Source: an uncultured Anaerolineae bacterium
GTDB lineage: Bacteria > Chloroflexota > Anaerolineae > Anaerolineales > Villigracilaceae
Assembly: GCA_903838415.1 (NCBI GenBank)
Contig: CAILYI010000109.1
Location: forward strand, 62,001-126,000
Reading direction: 5' to 3'
DNA length: 64,000 nt
Shown in pieces: positions 23,431 to 31,720 of the stretch. Below the pieces are notes generated by a model. It made no database searches and had not been told where the DNA came from. It saw only the letters and a list, made by a program, of their open reading frames with translations. Every line of letters starts with the position of its first letter. The stretch's first letter is position 1. The position numbers and the translations under genes were made by a program.

Positions 23431-24549
23431 TTACTCGCCCATCGTTTTCAGGTAATCGCGATCGAAGGCCGCCAGCAGGCTCTCGCGCGGCGTGTACCAG
23501 CCTGGGGTGTAAGCGGCAGACTGCACGCCCTGCTGGCTCAACTCGCAGACGTGCCAATCCTGCAGGTTGGTTTCGTGCCAGAAATCGACGGCGTCCGCCG
23601 GGTTGTAGCCGGGGCGGGAGGCCGCCTGGGGGTGGAAGAGCCATTCGCTGATGATGGTGCTGCGCCCCGGCGCGTGGGGGAAGATCAGGTGGTACATGAT
23701 GTAATCGGGATGAATATTCAGGAGCAGGTTGGGCAGCAGGGTGTAGTAGTAGCCACGCTTTTCGTCGCCCGCGCCCAGCTGGCCGAGCGGCAAGGCGCAG
23801 GTGCGCCCGGTGACGGTCATGCTCTCTTGCTTCAGTTCCAGGAATCCGCCCAGGAAAGGGCCCTCCACCAGGTCATTTTCGGCGCTGACGTAGGTGGTCA
23901 TGGTGTTCAGGAGCGGGTGGATGGTGGGGCAGTGGTAGCACTCGTTGAAGTTCTGGAAGATGTACTTCCAGTTGGCGGCCAGTTCGTAACGCTCGCGGTG
24001 CGTCACCTGCAGCTGGGAAATATTCCACTGGCTGACGCGGCCCCGCATGGGGGCGAACAGCTCGTCGAAGGGCTGCGGCTCGGACTGGAGATTCGTGTTC
24101 AGGAAGATAAATCCCTCCCACAGGCGCACAGGCGCGGCGCGCAGGGGAAAATCTTCCCAGCGGAAATCGGCAATTTCCTTCATGAACGGCGCGCCGATCA
24201 GTTTGCCATCCAGCCCATAGGTCCAGGCATGGTAGGAGCACTGGATGCTGTTTTTGAACTGGCCCTCGGCCTGCTCGCAGATGCGCGTGCCGCGGTGGCG
24301 GCAGACGTTGTAAAAGGCGCGGATCTGGCCTTCTCGGTCGCGCAGGATAATCAGGCTTTCGCCGAGCAATTCCTGGACGAAGTAATCGCCGGGGTTGGGG
24401 ATGCGGCTCTGGTGGCCGACGCAGAACCAGTAGCGGTCGAATATGCGCTCTTTTTCGCGGGCAAAAATCTCAGCCGAGGTGTAATATTTTTGCGGCAGGG
24501 TCATGGCACCAGCGATGAAGGTATCGGCGGTTTTGTGAAACGTACTCAT
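23431..24549 (-). CDS. Rieske non-haem iron oxygenase, alpha subunit, quaternary-amine type
   Basis: 372 residues. The [2Fe-2S] Rieske site is Cys83-x-His85 and Cys104-x2-His107. The mononuclear iron site is in FNECYHCPTIHPLL: His206 and His211, with Glu203 at the bridging position where ring-hydroxylating dioxygenases have Asp. A Glu here, and the ECYHC context, are found in carnitine monooxygenase (CntA) and glycine-betaine/choline oxygenases, so a quaternary amine is the likely substrate. AGGAGG lies 5 nt before the ATG. No reductase gene is seen next to it, so electrons must come from a partner elsewhere. Confidence 0.88.
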   Translation of the reverse strand: MSTFHKTADTFIAGAMTLPQKYYTSAEIFAREKERIFDRYWFCVGHQSRIPNPGDYFVQELLGESLIILRDREGQIRAFYNVCRHRGTRICEQAEGQFKNSIQCSYHAWTYGLDGKLIGAPFMKEIADFRWEDFPLRAAPVRLWEGFIFLNTNLQSEPQPFDELFAPMRGRVSQWNISQLQVTHRERYELAANWKYIFQNFNECYHCPTIHPLLNTMTTYVSAENDLVEGPFLGGFLELKQESMTVTGRTCALPLGQLGAGDEKRGYYYTLLPNLLLNIHPDYIMYHLIFPHAPGRSTIISEWLFHPQAASRPGYNPADAVDFWHETNLQDWHVCELSQQGVQSAAYTPGWYTPRESLLAAFDRDYLKTMGE

Positions 24550-24767
24550 AAGGGCCTCCTGGGAAAATTAGGGCTGGATTGATAAACAAATGACCGCAAG
24601 CTTCCTCGAAAGGATACTCACGGCCATCAACTCGGTCGCGGATTTTATCCGCGCCGAATGGGATTAACGTTGGCGATCGATTAAAGCTTCAGGGACGGCG
24701 TGCAGCCGCGCAAAAACCTCGAGAGAATCAGGAGCGATCACAAAAATAGCCTTCATCTTTGAAAAAA
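24550..24767. other. Non-coding spacer upstream of the Rieske gene
   Basis: 218 nt without a gene I can support. It must hold the Rieske promoter, but no convincing -35/-10 pair is visible. Confidence 0.5.
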
Positions 24768-24983
24768 CTACGCAGCCACCGGCATCAACTTATATACCTG
24801 AGCATATCGGGATGCAGTTTCAAGATCATGGCGCATGAGCGCCTCGCGGACATCATCCAATTTCGCAGCATCCTCCACAGATAAATAAGGTGCCCAGTCA
24901 TCATCGTTATAGAAAAGCTCCACTTTTACTTCGGCAATATACTCATCCACATGAATGAGCTTGGAGACCATTTTTTTCGTCAT
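24768..24983 (-). CDS. Small protein paired with the DUF4258 gene, possible antitoxin
   Basis: 71 residues, acidic, with a short N-terminal strand ([20 protein letters not shown]), then a helical C-terminal half ([20 protein letters not shown]). The start overlaps the stop of the DUF4258 gene by 4 nt (ATGA) and has GGAG about 6 nt upstream inside that gene. I do not know the family. The coupling to a small DUF4258 protein suggests a two-gene module, possibly toxin and antitoxin. Confidence 0.75.
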   Translation of the reverse strand: MTKKMVSKLIHVDEYIAEVKVELFYNDDDWAPYLSVEDAAKLDDVREALMRHDLETASRYAQVYKLMPVAA

Positions 24984-25303
24984 TTGACTCTCCTTGTAAA
25001 ATCAGCGGACCAACGTGCCGGGTCGGGGCGATAAGCGGTTACCAACACGGCAGGTGCATCCTTCCCTTTGGGAATACCCCAGACAACGTGAATGGGTTGT
25101 TCCTGACGGTCTTTATGCAAAACCAGCAAACACGGACCTTTGGCATAATCTGGGTAATCCTCAAGAATTTCAGCAACTGCAATTCCTGCGAGCACATCCC
25201 GTACGAGAATATGATCTTGAGCCAATTCATCATATCCATGAGCCGAGATAAGCACCTCGCCGGACTTAATCAGTTGCTGAATACGCTCAAAAATTTGACT
25301 CAT
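24980..25303 (-). CDS. DUF4258 protein, RelE/barnase-like small protein
   Basis: 107 residues, fitting DUF4258: an N-terminal helix with [14 protein letters not shown], a strand pair [21 protein letters not shown] and the C-terminal strands [11 protein letters not shown] and [14 protein letters not shown]. The fold resembles small toxin nucleases (RelE-like or EndoU-like), but activity has been shown for few members. It is the first gene of a coupled pair with the 71-residue protein, 45 nt after the stop of the flavoprotein gene upstream. Confidence 0.8.
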   Translation of the reverse strand: MSQIFERIQQLIKSGEVLISAHGYDELAQDHILVRDVLAGIAVAEILEDYPDYAKGPCLLVLHKDRQEQPIHVVWGIPKGKDAPAVLVTAYRPDPARWSADFTRRVK

Positions 25304-25348
25304 AGGCTCTTGAAAGATTATACAACACGTGCAGGTTCGACGTTTTCC

Positions 25349-26833
25349 CTATTTTTTCAAAACAGCCCGCGCCGCATTCCGGCCTGCGATGCCGCTCACT
25401 CCGCCCCCGCCGTGGACGCCGCTGCCGCACAGATACAACCCGGCGATGGGCGTTTTCTGGCTGGCGTAACCGGGGATTGGACGCATGAAAAAGAACTGGT
25501 CGAGCGCCAGCTGGCCGTGATGCGGGTCGCCTTCGGTCAGGGAGAAGGTGGTTTCGAGGTCGAGGGGCGTGATGGATTGGAGATTTTGGATTTTAGATTT
25601 TAGATTGGGCAGGTAAGACTCAAGCGTTTCCACGGTCAGGGATTCGAGTTTGGCGCGCGTGTCCGCGTTCCAGGAACCGGTTTTCAGGAAATACGGGGCA
25701 AACTGGAAGTGGATGAAGAGCGCATTGCCCGCGGTGGTAATTTCAAGGTACGGCTTTTCAGAAATCTGGCCGTATTTGGCGGCGTCGTAGGCGCGCTCGA
25801 GGTAGTTCAGGGAGGGGGCCACAATCAATGTTCCGGAGGGCAGGGGCGCAGCAGACTGTGCGCCGAGCACGGCCGTCACGCCGCGCATTTTGATGGTTTG
25901 AGCCGCCCAGACGAATTCGGGGTCGAGCGGTTCGGGGGTGACGAGGGAGAGGAACGTCCGTTTGGGGTCGGCGCTGGAAAGCACCAGCCCGGCGGAAATT
26001 TGCTCGCCGGAAGCGAGTAGCACGCCGCTGGCGCGTTCATTTTCGACCGTGACCCGCGCCACTTCGGCGCTGGTGCGGATTTCTGCGCCGAAAGATTTGG
26101 CGGCGCTTTCGAGCGCGGCGATGACCTGCGGCAGATTCCCGGTTGGCTGGCCCCAGCCACCACGGATCAGGTATTGGTGCAGCAGGTTGTAGGCGCTGCC
26201 CGCCGACATGACGCCCAAATTGGCGTTGTAAATACCCAGGCTGGCGAGGGCGGCTTTGAGCGCATCCGACTCAAACCAATCATCGAGGAATTCTTTGGCC
26301 GACATGGGCAGCAGGCGGATGAAGGCGTACATATTCCTGGCACCCAGGCCGCGGATTTTGAGCGCGAGTTGGGCCAGGGGCAGCCCTTCAACCGGGGAAA
26401 ATTTCGGCAAACGGGGAATGGGCGTGGCGTAGGCGGATTCGAGGGCCGCGGCGGCTTTGTCCATGAAGCGGACGAAATCCGGCCATTTGGCGGCGTCGGC
26501 GGCGGAGAATTGGGCAATGGACTCTGCCGTTTTAACGGGATCGGCTGACAGGACGAGCTGGCGCGAATCGGGCAGCAGGGAGATTAAATTCGCCGCAACG
26601 GGAGCCGGATTCAGCCCAAATTTGGTCAAGCCCAGATGACGGATAATGTCCGGGCGCAGGAATCCGCTCGAAAACGGGGCGAGATCCGAGGCGTCGCCAT
26701 TTCCAATACAAGATCCGCCCACTACCGCGCGTTTTTCGAGCACGAGCACTTTTTTGCCGGCCTTGGCGAGCCAGGCGGCGGCGGTCAGGCTGTTGTGACC
26801 AGCCCCGATGATAATAATGTCGAATGAGTTCAT
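25349..26833 (-). CDS. FAD-dependent oxidoreductase, phytoene-desaturase / PYROXD2-like (copy A)
   Basis: 494 residues. The N-terminal Rossmann motif is IIIGAGHNSLTAAAWLAKAG followed by VLVLEKR; the C-terminal flavin motif is GLYLCGSGVHGGGGVSGIAG (written as two parts in the protein, about residues 462-485). This is the NAD(P)/FAD-dependent family related to carotenoid desaturases and to human PYROXD2, with unknown substrates. GGAG lies about 7 nt before the ATG. The second copy (copy B) is directly upstream in the same direction, 67 nt away; the two differ clearly, so they are old paralogues rather than a recent duplication. Confidence 0.85.
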   Translation of the reverse strand: MNSFDIIIIGAGHNSLTAAAWLAKAGKKVLVLEKRAVVGGSCIGNGDASDLAPFSSGFLRPDIIRHLGLTKFGLNPAPVAANLISLLPDSRQLVLSADPVKTAESIAQFSAADAAKWPDFVRFMDKAAAALESAYATPIPRLPKFSPVEGLPLAQLALKIRGLGARNMYAFIRLLPMSAKEFLDDWFESDALKAALASLGIYNANLGVMSAGSAYNLLHQYLIRGGWGQPTGNLPQVIAALESAAKSFGAEIRTSAEVARVTVENERASGVLLASGEQISAGLVLSSADPKRTFLSLVTPEPLDPEFVWAAQTIKMRGVTAVLGAQSAAPLPSGTLIVAPSLNYLERAYDAAKYGQISEKPYLEITTAGNALFIHFQFAPYFLKTGSWNADTRAKLESLTVETLESYLPNLKSKIQNLQSITPLDLETTFSLTEGDPHHGQLALDQFFFMRPIPGYASQKTPIAGLYLCGSGVHGGGGVSGIAGRNAARAVLKK

Positions 26834-26843
26834 GCTAAGTCTC

Positions 26844-26900
26844 CGAGACGACCATGGACCGCGGACGACGGACGATGGTCAGTGGTTCTTCGTCTGTCGT
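26844..26900. repeat. Heptad-periodic repeat with inverted symmetry between the two flavoprotein genes
   Basis: Read from about 26847 the spacer falls into 7-nt units: GACCATG, GACCGCG, GACGACG, GACGATG, then GTCAGTG, GTTCTTC, GTCTGTC, GTTTATT. The first four share GAC, the next share GT, which makes the two halves roughly complementary, as in a hairpin of heptads. Confidence 0.65.
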
Positions 26901-28484
26901 TTATTTCCAGTCCTTCAAAATCTCTTGGGAAGAAAGTTTGCCCGCCGCGCCCATGATTCCGCCGCCGGGGTGCGCGCCGGAGGCCGCCAGGTAGTAGCCG
27001 GGCAGCGGGGTGCGGAAATCGGCCCACTGCGGGGCGGGGCGCAGGAAAAAGAGTTGGTGCAGCAGCAGTTCGCCGTGGAAAATGTTGCCGCCGGTGATTC
27101 CGGCGATGCGCTCAATGTCGACCGGGGTGATGATTTGCTTGCCGATGATGGCGCGGCGGATATTGGGCGCGTATTGTTCGAGCGTGGCAATGACGTTTTC
27201 GGCGAAGGCTTCCTTTTTGGCCTCGTCCCAGCCGCCTTCCACGTCGTAGGGCACATATTGGACGAAGCACGACATGACGTGCTGGCCGGGCGGGGCCATG
27301 TCGGGGTCGATCATGGAGGGGATGATGATGTCGATGTAGGGACGGCGCGAAACCTGGCCGTACTTGGCGTCGTCGAAGGCGCGCTCAATATAGTCGATGC
27401 TCGGGCTGATGGAGACTGCGCCGCGATGCAATTCGCCCTCGCCAGGCAGGGCGGTGAAATTGGGCAGTTCGCTTAGGGCGAGATTCAGCTTGCCCGAGGA
27501 GCCGCGCACGCGGAAGTTGCGGATTTGGGTGATGAATTCGCTCGGGAAGTATTTGGGCTCGACAAATTGCAGGAAGGTGCGCTTGGGGTCGGCGGCGGAG
27601 ACGACCACGCTGGCGTGGAATTCGTCGCCGTTTTCGAGAGCGACGCCCACGGCGCGACCATTCTTTACGATGACCTGCTTGACCGGCGCGTCGGTGCGGA
27701 TTTCCACGCCGAGGGCGCGCGCCGCGCTGGCGATGGAAGCCGTCACGCCGCCGGAGCCGTTTTTGGCAAAACCCCAGGCGCGGAAGGCCCCGTCGATTTC
27801 GCCCATGTAGTGATGCAGCAGCACGTAAGCCGTGCCGGGTGAGCGTGGCCCGAGGAAAGTGCCGATAATGCCACTGGCGGACTTCGTCCCTTTCAGCGCG
27901 TCGGTCTCGAACCAGTCGTCGAGCAGGTCGCCGGAAGATTGCGTCACCAGCTTGGCAACCGCGTACAGGTCTTTTTCGCTCAGGCTGGCGGCGTACAGGC
28001 CGGTTTTGAGCAGTCCAACCAGGTCACGCGGAGAGAGCGAAGTCAGGTCGGGCGGAATCATGCTGAGCAGCGGTTTGACCGCCATCGCCATGCGCACCAT
28101 CAGGCGACCGTAGTCGTCATAGGCGTCGGCGTCCTTGGGCGAGTGGCGGAAGATCTCGCGGCGGGTTTTGTCGTGATCGTCCCAGGCGGCGATGTAGTCG
28201 CCATTTTCCATCGGCGTGAAAGTGCTCGGCAGCGGCAGGATTTTCAATCCGTGTTTGGGCAGTTCCAGCTCGCGGATAATTTCCGGGCGCAGCAGGCTGA
28301 CCACGTAGGAAAATTCGGTGAAGCGGAAACCGGGGAAAATCTCCTCGGTCACCGCCGCCCCGCCGACAATCGGCCGCCGTTCAAGGACGATGACCTTCTT
28401 CCCGGCGCGGGCCAGGTAGGCGGCGTTGATCAGGCCGTTGTGGCCGCCGCCAATGATGATGGCGTCATAAGTGTTGGATGGCAT
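26901..28484 (-). CDS. FAD-dependent oxidoreductase, phytoene-desaturase / PYROXD2-like (copy B)
   Basis: 527 residues from ATG 28484, which has GGAG 9 nt upstream; an in-frame codon at 28529 lies inside a hairpin and is rejected. The Rossmann motif IIIGGGHNGLINAAYLARAG is at residues 9-28, with VIVLERRPIVGGAAVTEE after it. The C-terminal flavin-binding stretch is PGYYLAASGAHPGGGIMGAAG. The family is NAD(P)/FAD-dependent PYROXD2-like with unknown substrate. It stands between the GcvT-like gene (upstream) and copy A (downstream), so the three form a probable operon. Confidence 0.85.
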   Translation of the reverse strand: MPSNTYDAIIIGGGHNGLINAAYLARAGKKVIVLERRPIVGGAAVTEEIFPGFRFTEFSYVVSLLRPEIIRELELPKHGLKILPLPSTFTPMENGDYIAAWDDHDKTRREIFRHSPKDADAYDDYGRLMVRMAMAVKPLLSMIPPDLTSLSPRDLVGLLKTGLYAASLSEKDLYAVAKLVTQSSGDLLDDWFETDALKGTKSASGIIGTFLGPRSPGTAYVLLHHYMGEIDGAFRAWGFAKNGSGGVTASIASAARALGVEIRTDAPVKQVIVKNGRAVGVALENGDEFHASVVVSAADPKRTFLQFVEPKYFPSEFITQIRNFRVRGSSGKLNLALSELPNFTALPGEGELHRGAVSISPSIDYIERAFDDAKYGQVSRRPYIDIIIPSMIDPDMAPPGQHVMSCFVQYVPYDVEGGWDEAKKEAFAENVIATLEQYAPNIRRAIIGKQIITPVDIERIAGITGGNIFHGELLLHQLFFLRPAPQWADFRTPLPGYYLAASGAHPGGGIMGAAGKLSSQEILKDWK

Positions 28485-28501
28485 AATTGATTTCTCCGGG
28501 G

Positions 28502-28562
28502 GAACCACGAACGATGAACGATAAACCATGGTTCGCCGTTCATGGTTTGTGGTTCATCGTTC
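28502..28562. repeat. 22-bp hairpin built from 7-nt units between GcvT-like and flavoprotein B genes
   Basis: Arms 28509-28530 and 28541-28562 pair over 22 positions with one G/G mismatch and one wobble. The left arm reads as heptads AACCACG, AACGATG, AACGATA, AACCATG and the right arm as GTTCATG, GTTTGTG, GTTCATC. The right arm ends on the GcvT-like stop codon. Confidence 0.8.
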
Positions 28563-29749
28563 TACTTTTTCTTCCATTCCGGCTCATAAAACGGCGTCTT
28601 GACCACTTTCGCCGGGGCGTATTTGCGCTGGTGCTCAACGGTCACTTCGAGCAGCACTTCCGTGCCGATTTCAAAATACGGCTTCTGGACATGCGCCAGC
28701 GCGATGTATTTCTTCAGCACCGGCGACCAGGTGCTCGACGAAGCGTAGCCCACCTGCACGCTGCCCTTGAACACTGGCAGACTGGCGCGCAGCGTCAGCG
28801 GGGAGATCTGCGGCGGCAAGCCAACTTCATGGAATAAACGCTCCATCCCGACCCAATCGACTTCCAGACCGACGAACAGCCACTCCGCGCCGCGCGCTTT
28901 CTCCGCCACTAAAGCCTGTTTCCCGTTAAACGGGCCTTTCTCCAGGTTGACGGCCCAGCCCAGCCCCAGCTCAAACGGCGACGACTTCTGCGATTCGATG
29001 ATGGCATGGTGCGCCGCGGTGTAATCCGTCTCGATCAGGATCAGCCCGGCCTCCACGCGCGCCACATCCAGCGCCAAAATGCCCGCCGGAGCGATGCCGT
29101 AATCGTGCCCGGCCGCCATCAGCGCATCCCAAACCGGCAAAGCGGAACCCGCTTCCATCCAAATCTCGTAGCCCAAATCGCCGGTGTAGCCGGTGCGCGA
29201 AATGGTGACCGGGATCCCTGCGATGACATTTTCCATCAACCGGAAATATTTCAGCCCATCGAGCGACTTCGCCGCGCACTGATTCAGAATCACCCGCGCC
29301 TTCGGCCCCTGCAAGCTGAGCGCCGCCACATTGTCGCTGATATCCGTAATCGAGACATTCATCCCGGCCGCATTCAGGTTCAGCCAGCGCAAATTCGGGT
29401 CGGCAGAAGTCATGCGGAATGTCGTCTCACCCAGGCGCGAGACTGTGCCATCGTCGAGCACTTTACCCTCGGAATTGCACCAGGGCGTATAAATCACCTG
29501 TCCGATCGACATTTTCTGCACGTTGCGAGTGACAATCCGATCGAGCAATCTGGCGGCGTCCGGCCCTTCGATCAGATACTTCATCAGCGGCGAAACGTCA
29601 AACAGCGCGGCAGCGTTGCGGATGGCCCAATATTCGCGCTCGTGGGACATCTCATACAGCCCGGCGGTGTAATAGCCAGACCAGCGCCGCCAGTTCTGGA
29701 GTTGATTAATCGCGGACGTGCGGGGATGAAAGGGAGTGGTTCGAAGCAT
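28562..29749 (-). CDS. GcvT-family tetrahydrofolate-dependent aminomethyltransferase-like protein
   Basis: 395 residues, the GcvT / dimethylglycine-dehydrogenase-C-terminal / DmdA superfamily. Near the N-terminus YEMSHEREYWAIRNAAALFDVSPL is the signature of the family; RTGYTGDLGYEIWMEAG carries the folate-site motif (usual YTGE, here YTGD); VGYASSSTWSPVLKKYIALAHV is the C-terminal barrel. Members move a one-carbon unit from a methylated amine or sulphur compound to tetrahydrofolate. GAGG lies 4 nt before the ATG. With flavoproteins, a Rieske oxygenase and a DAO-type oxidase close by, methylated-amine demethylation is a fair guess. Confidence 0.82.
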   Translation of the reverse strand: MLRTTPFHPRTSAINQLQNWRRWSGYYTAGLYEMSHEREYWAIRNAAALFDVSPLMKYLIEGPDAARLLDRIVTRNVQKMSIGQVIYTPWCNSEGKVLDDGTVSRLGETTFRMTSADPNLRWLNLNAAGMNVSITDISDNVAALSLQGPKARVILNQCAAKSLDGLKYFRLMENVIAGIPVTISRTGYTGDLGYEIWMEAGSALPVWDALMAAGHDYGIAPAGILALDVARVEAGLILIETDYTAAHHAIIESQKSSPFELGLGWAVNLEKGPFNGKQALVAEKARGAEWLFVGLEVDWVGMERLFHEVGLPPQISPLTLRASLPVFKGSVQVGYASSSTWSPVLKKYIALAHVQKPYFEIGTEVLLEVTVEHQRKYAPAKVVKTPFYEPEWKKK

Positions 29750-29914
29750 GCAACCTCACTGAAAATGAAAAACGATCGGCTTCCATGTATAGCGCGAGCC
29801 CGGCAACTTTCACCAGGCTCACAATGCTATCAATGCTGCAGACTCAGTCACAAATGGCGGATTTCGTTTTCCAGATCCGCGTTCCGTGCTGTTTGCGAGT
29901 ATTTCGTACTTATT

Positions 29915-30682
29915 TTACCGCATTTCTGCTTTTACCGGGTTGGATAATTTCCCCAAACCTTCAATTTCGACGACGACTTCGTCGCCAGCCTTGAGCGGCC
30001 CCACCCCTCCCGGCGTCCCGGTAAAGAGCAAATCGCCCGGCTCGAGCGTCATCACCGATGAGACGAAAGCCACCAGCGTCGAAACGCTGAAAACCATATC
30101 GCGCGTCGAAGCCATCTGGCGCGGCTGCCCGCTGACGCGGCAGGTAATCAGCGCATCCGAAATATCGAAGTCGGTATCAATCCACGGGCCAAAGGCGCAG
30201 AAGGTGTCGAAGCCCTTGGCGCGCGTCCACTGTCCGTCCGATTTCTGCAAATCGCGGGCGGTCACGTCATTACCGATGGTGTAGCCCAGGATGTAATTCC
30301 GCGCTTCCTCGGTCGTGATATTCCGTCCACGCTTGCCGATGACCACCACCAGCTCGGATTCATGCTCCACCTGCTGCGACTGCGGCGGAAGAATGATTGC
30401 ATCGCCTGGGTTGATGATGCTGGAAGGCGGTTTCATGAAAATCAGCGGAATCTTGGGGACATCATTGCCCAGTTCCTTGGCATGTTCGGCATAATTCCGC
30501 CCCACGCAGACGATTTTGGATGGCTGGGATGGCGCCAGCAGAGTCACATCCGCCAGCCGGATTTTTGCTTCCTGGCGGCGATATTCGCCGAAGATGTTGC
30601 CCTCAATTTCTCCGACCTTTTCTTCGAAAATCCAGCCATATTTGGGGGTTTCAGACTTGTATAAGTAGCGAACAATACGCAT
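29915..30682 (-). CDS. Fumarylacetoacetate hydrolase (FAH) family enzyme
   Basis: 255 residues. FAH-fold landmarks are CVGRNYAEHAKELG, the metal-binding acidic residues in VEHESELVVVIGKRG (two Glu) and YTIGNDVTARDLQ (Asp), and the end motif LLFTGTPGGVGPL. The family hydrolyses or decarboxylates diketo or oxo acids in the breakdown of aromatic and other compounds; sequence alone does not give the substrate. It follows galE by 18 nt in the same direction, so it may be co-transcribed with gatC, gatA and galE. Confidence 0.88.
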   Translation of the reverse strand: MRIVRYLYKSETPKYGWIFEEKVGEIEGNIFGEYRRQEAKIRLADVTLLAPSQPSKIVCVGRNYAEHAKELGNDVPKIPLIFMKPPSSIINPGDAIILPPQSQQVEHESELVVVIGKRGRNITTEEARNYILGYTIGNDVTARDLQKSDGQWTRAKGFDTFCAFGPWIDTDFDISDALITCRVSGQPRQMASTRDMVFSVSTLVAFVSSVMTLEPGDLLFTGTPGGVGPLKAGDEVVVEIEGLGKLSNPVKAEMR

Positions 30683-30700
30683 TTTTATCTCGCTTTCAGA

Positions 30701-31675
30701 TTAATCGTACCCGTGCGGATGCTCATTGTGCCATTTCCAGGCTGAGCCAATAATGTCCTTGAGCGAATCGTGCTGCGGATTCCAGCCAAGTTCGCGGCGG
30801 ATTTTTTCAGACGAAGCCACCAGTCGCGCAGAATCGCCGGGACGACGTTCCTTCTCAATAACCGGGATTGCCCGTCCCGAGACTGCGCTGGCTGTGTCAA
30901 TCACCTCGCAGACGGAATATCCCTGCCCGGAGCCGATGTTGTAAATCATCTTATCGCGTTCACCCAGCGCCCCCAGCGCCAGGATATGCGCCGAAACCAG
31001 GTCGCCGATATGGATGTAATCCCGGATGCAGGTTCCATCCGGGGTCGGATAATCAGTGCCAAAAACGTATGCGTTTTCAGCCTGTCCAAGCGCCACCTGC
31101 AGCACACGCGGAATCAGATGCGATTCCGGCTGATGGGCTTCGCCGCGCCCGGGCAGCGCGCCGCTAGCATTGAAATAGCGCAAAGCGGCAAAATGCAGCC
31201 CGTAGATCTGACGATACCAATCCAGCGTCTGCTCGACAGCCAGCTTGGTATATCCGTACGTATTGGTCGGCCCCAGCGTGGATTCTTCGTTCAGCGGGGA
31301 TTCGCTCGATTGATACACTGCCGCTGTTGACGAAAGCACAAAGCGCCCCACCCCGGCCTTGACCGCCGCTTCGATTAGCGCAATCGAATTGACCAGGTTA
31401 TTCCGCAGGAATTTTCCGGGATCTTTCATGCTTTCCCCGGCCTCGATAAAGGCCGCAAAGTGCATCACTGCTTCAAATTTTTGCCCGCTCAACGCCCCAG
31501 CCAGCGCGCGGCTGTCAGAAAGATCGGCCTGGATAAAGTTCACGCCTTCCGGCACGGCCTGGCGATGCCCGGTGACGAGCGAATCATAGACGGTGACGCT
31601 GTGTCCAGCCTTGAGCAGGGCTTCCGCCGTTGCTGATCCAATATAACCTGCGCCGCCAGTAACAAAAATATTCAT
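30701..31675 (-). CDS. galE: UDP-glucose 4-epimerase (GalE)
   Basis: 324 residues. Rossmann motif GGAGYIGSATAEALLKAG (residues 7-24), then VYDSLVTGHRQAV. The catalytic YxxxK is in TNTYGYTKLAVEQTLDWY; conserved RYFNASGA and the substrate-binding DGTCIRDYIHIGDL follow, all typical of GalE. It interconverts UDP-glucose and UDP-galactose and so feeds glycan synthesis. GGAG lies 5 nt before the ATG; the gene is 45 nt after gatA. Confidence 0.9.
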   Translation of the reverse strand: MNIFVTGGAGYIGSATAEALLKAGHSVTVYDSLVTGHRQAVPEGVNFIQADLSDSRALAGALSGQKFEAVMHFAAFIEAGESMKDPGKFLRNNLVNSIALIEAAVKAGVGRFVLSSTAAVYQSSESPLNEESTLGPTNTYGYTKLAVEQTLDWYRQIYGLHFAALRYFNASGALPGRGEAHQPESHLIPRVLQVALGQAENAYVFGTDYPTPDGTCIRDYIHIGDLVSAHILALGALGERDKMIYNIGSGQGYSVCEVIDTASAVSGRAIPVIEKERRPGDSARLVASSEKIRRELGWNPQHDSLKDIIGSAWKWHNEHPHGYD

Positions 31676-31720
31676 CGAAACTCCTCTTCAAACCGGACAA
31701 TCAAAACAAATCACCGACCA

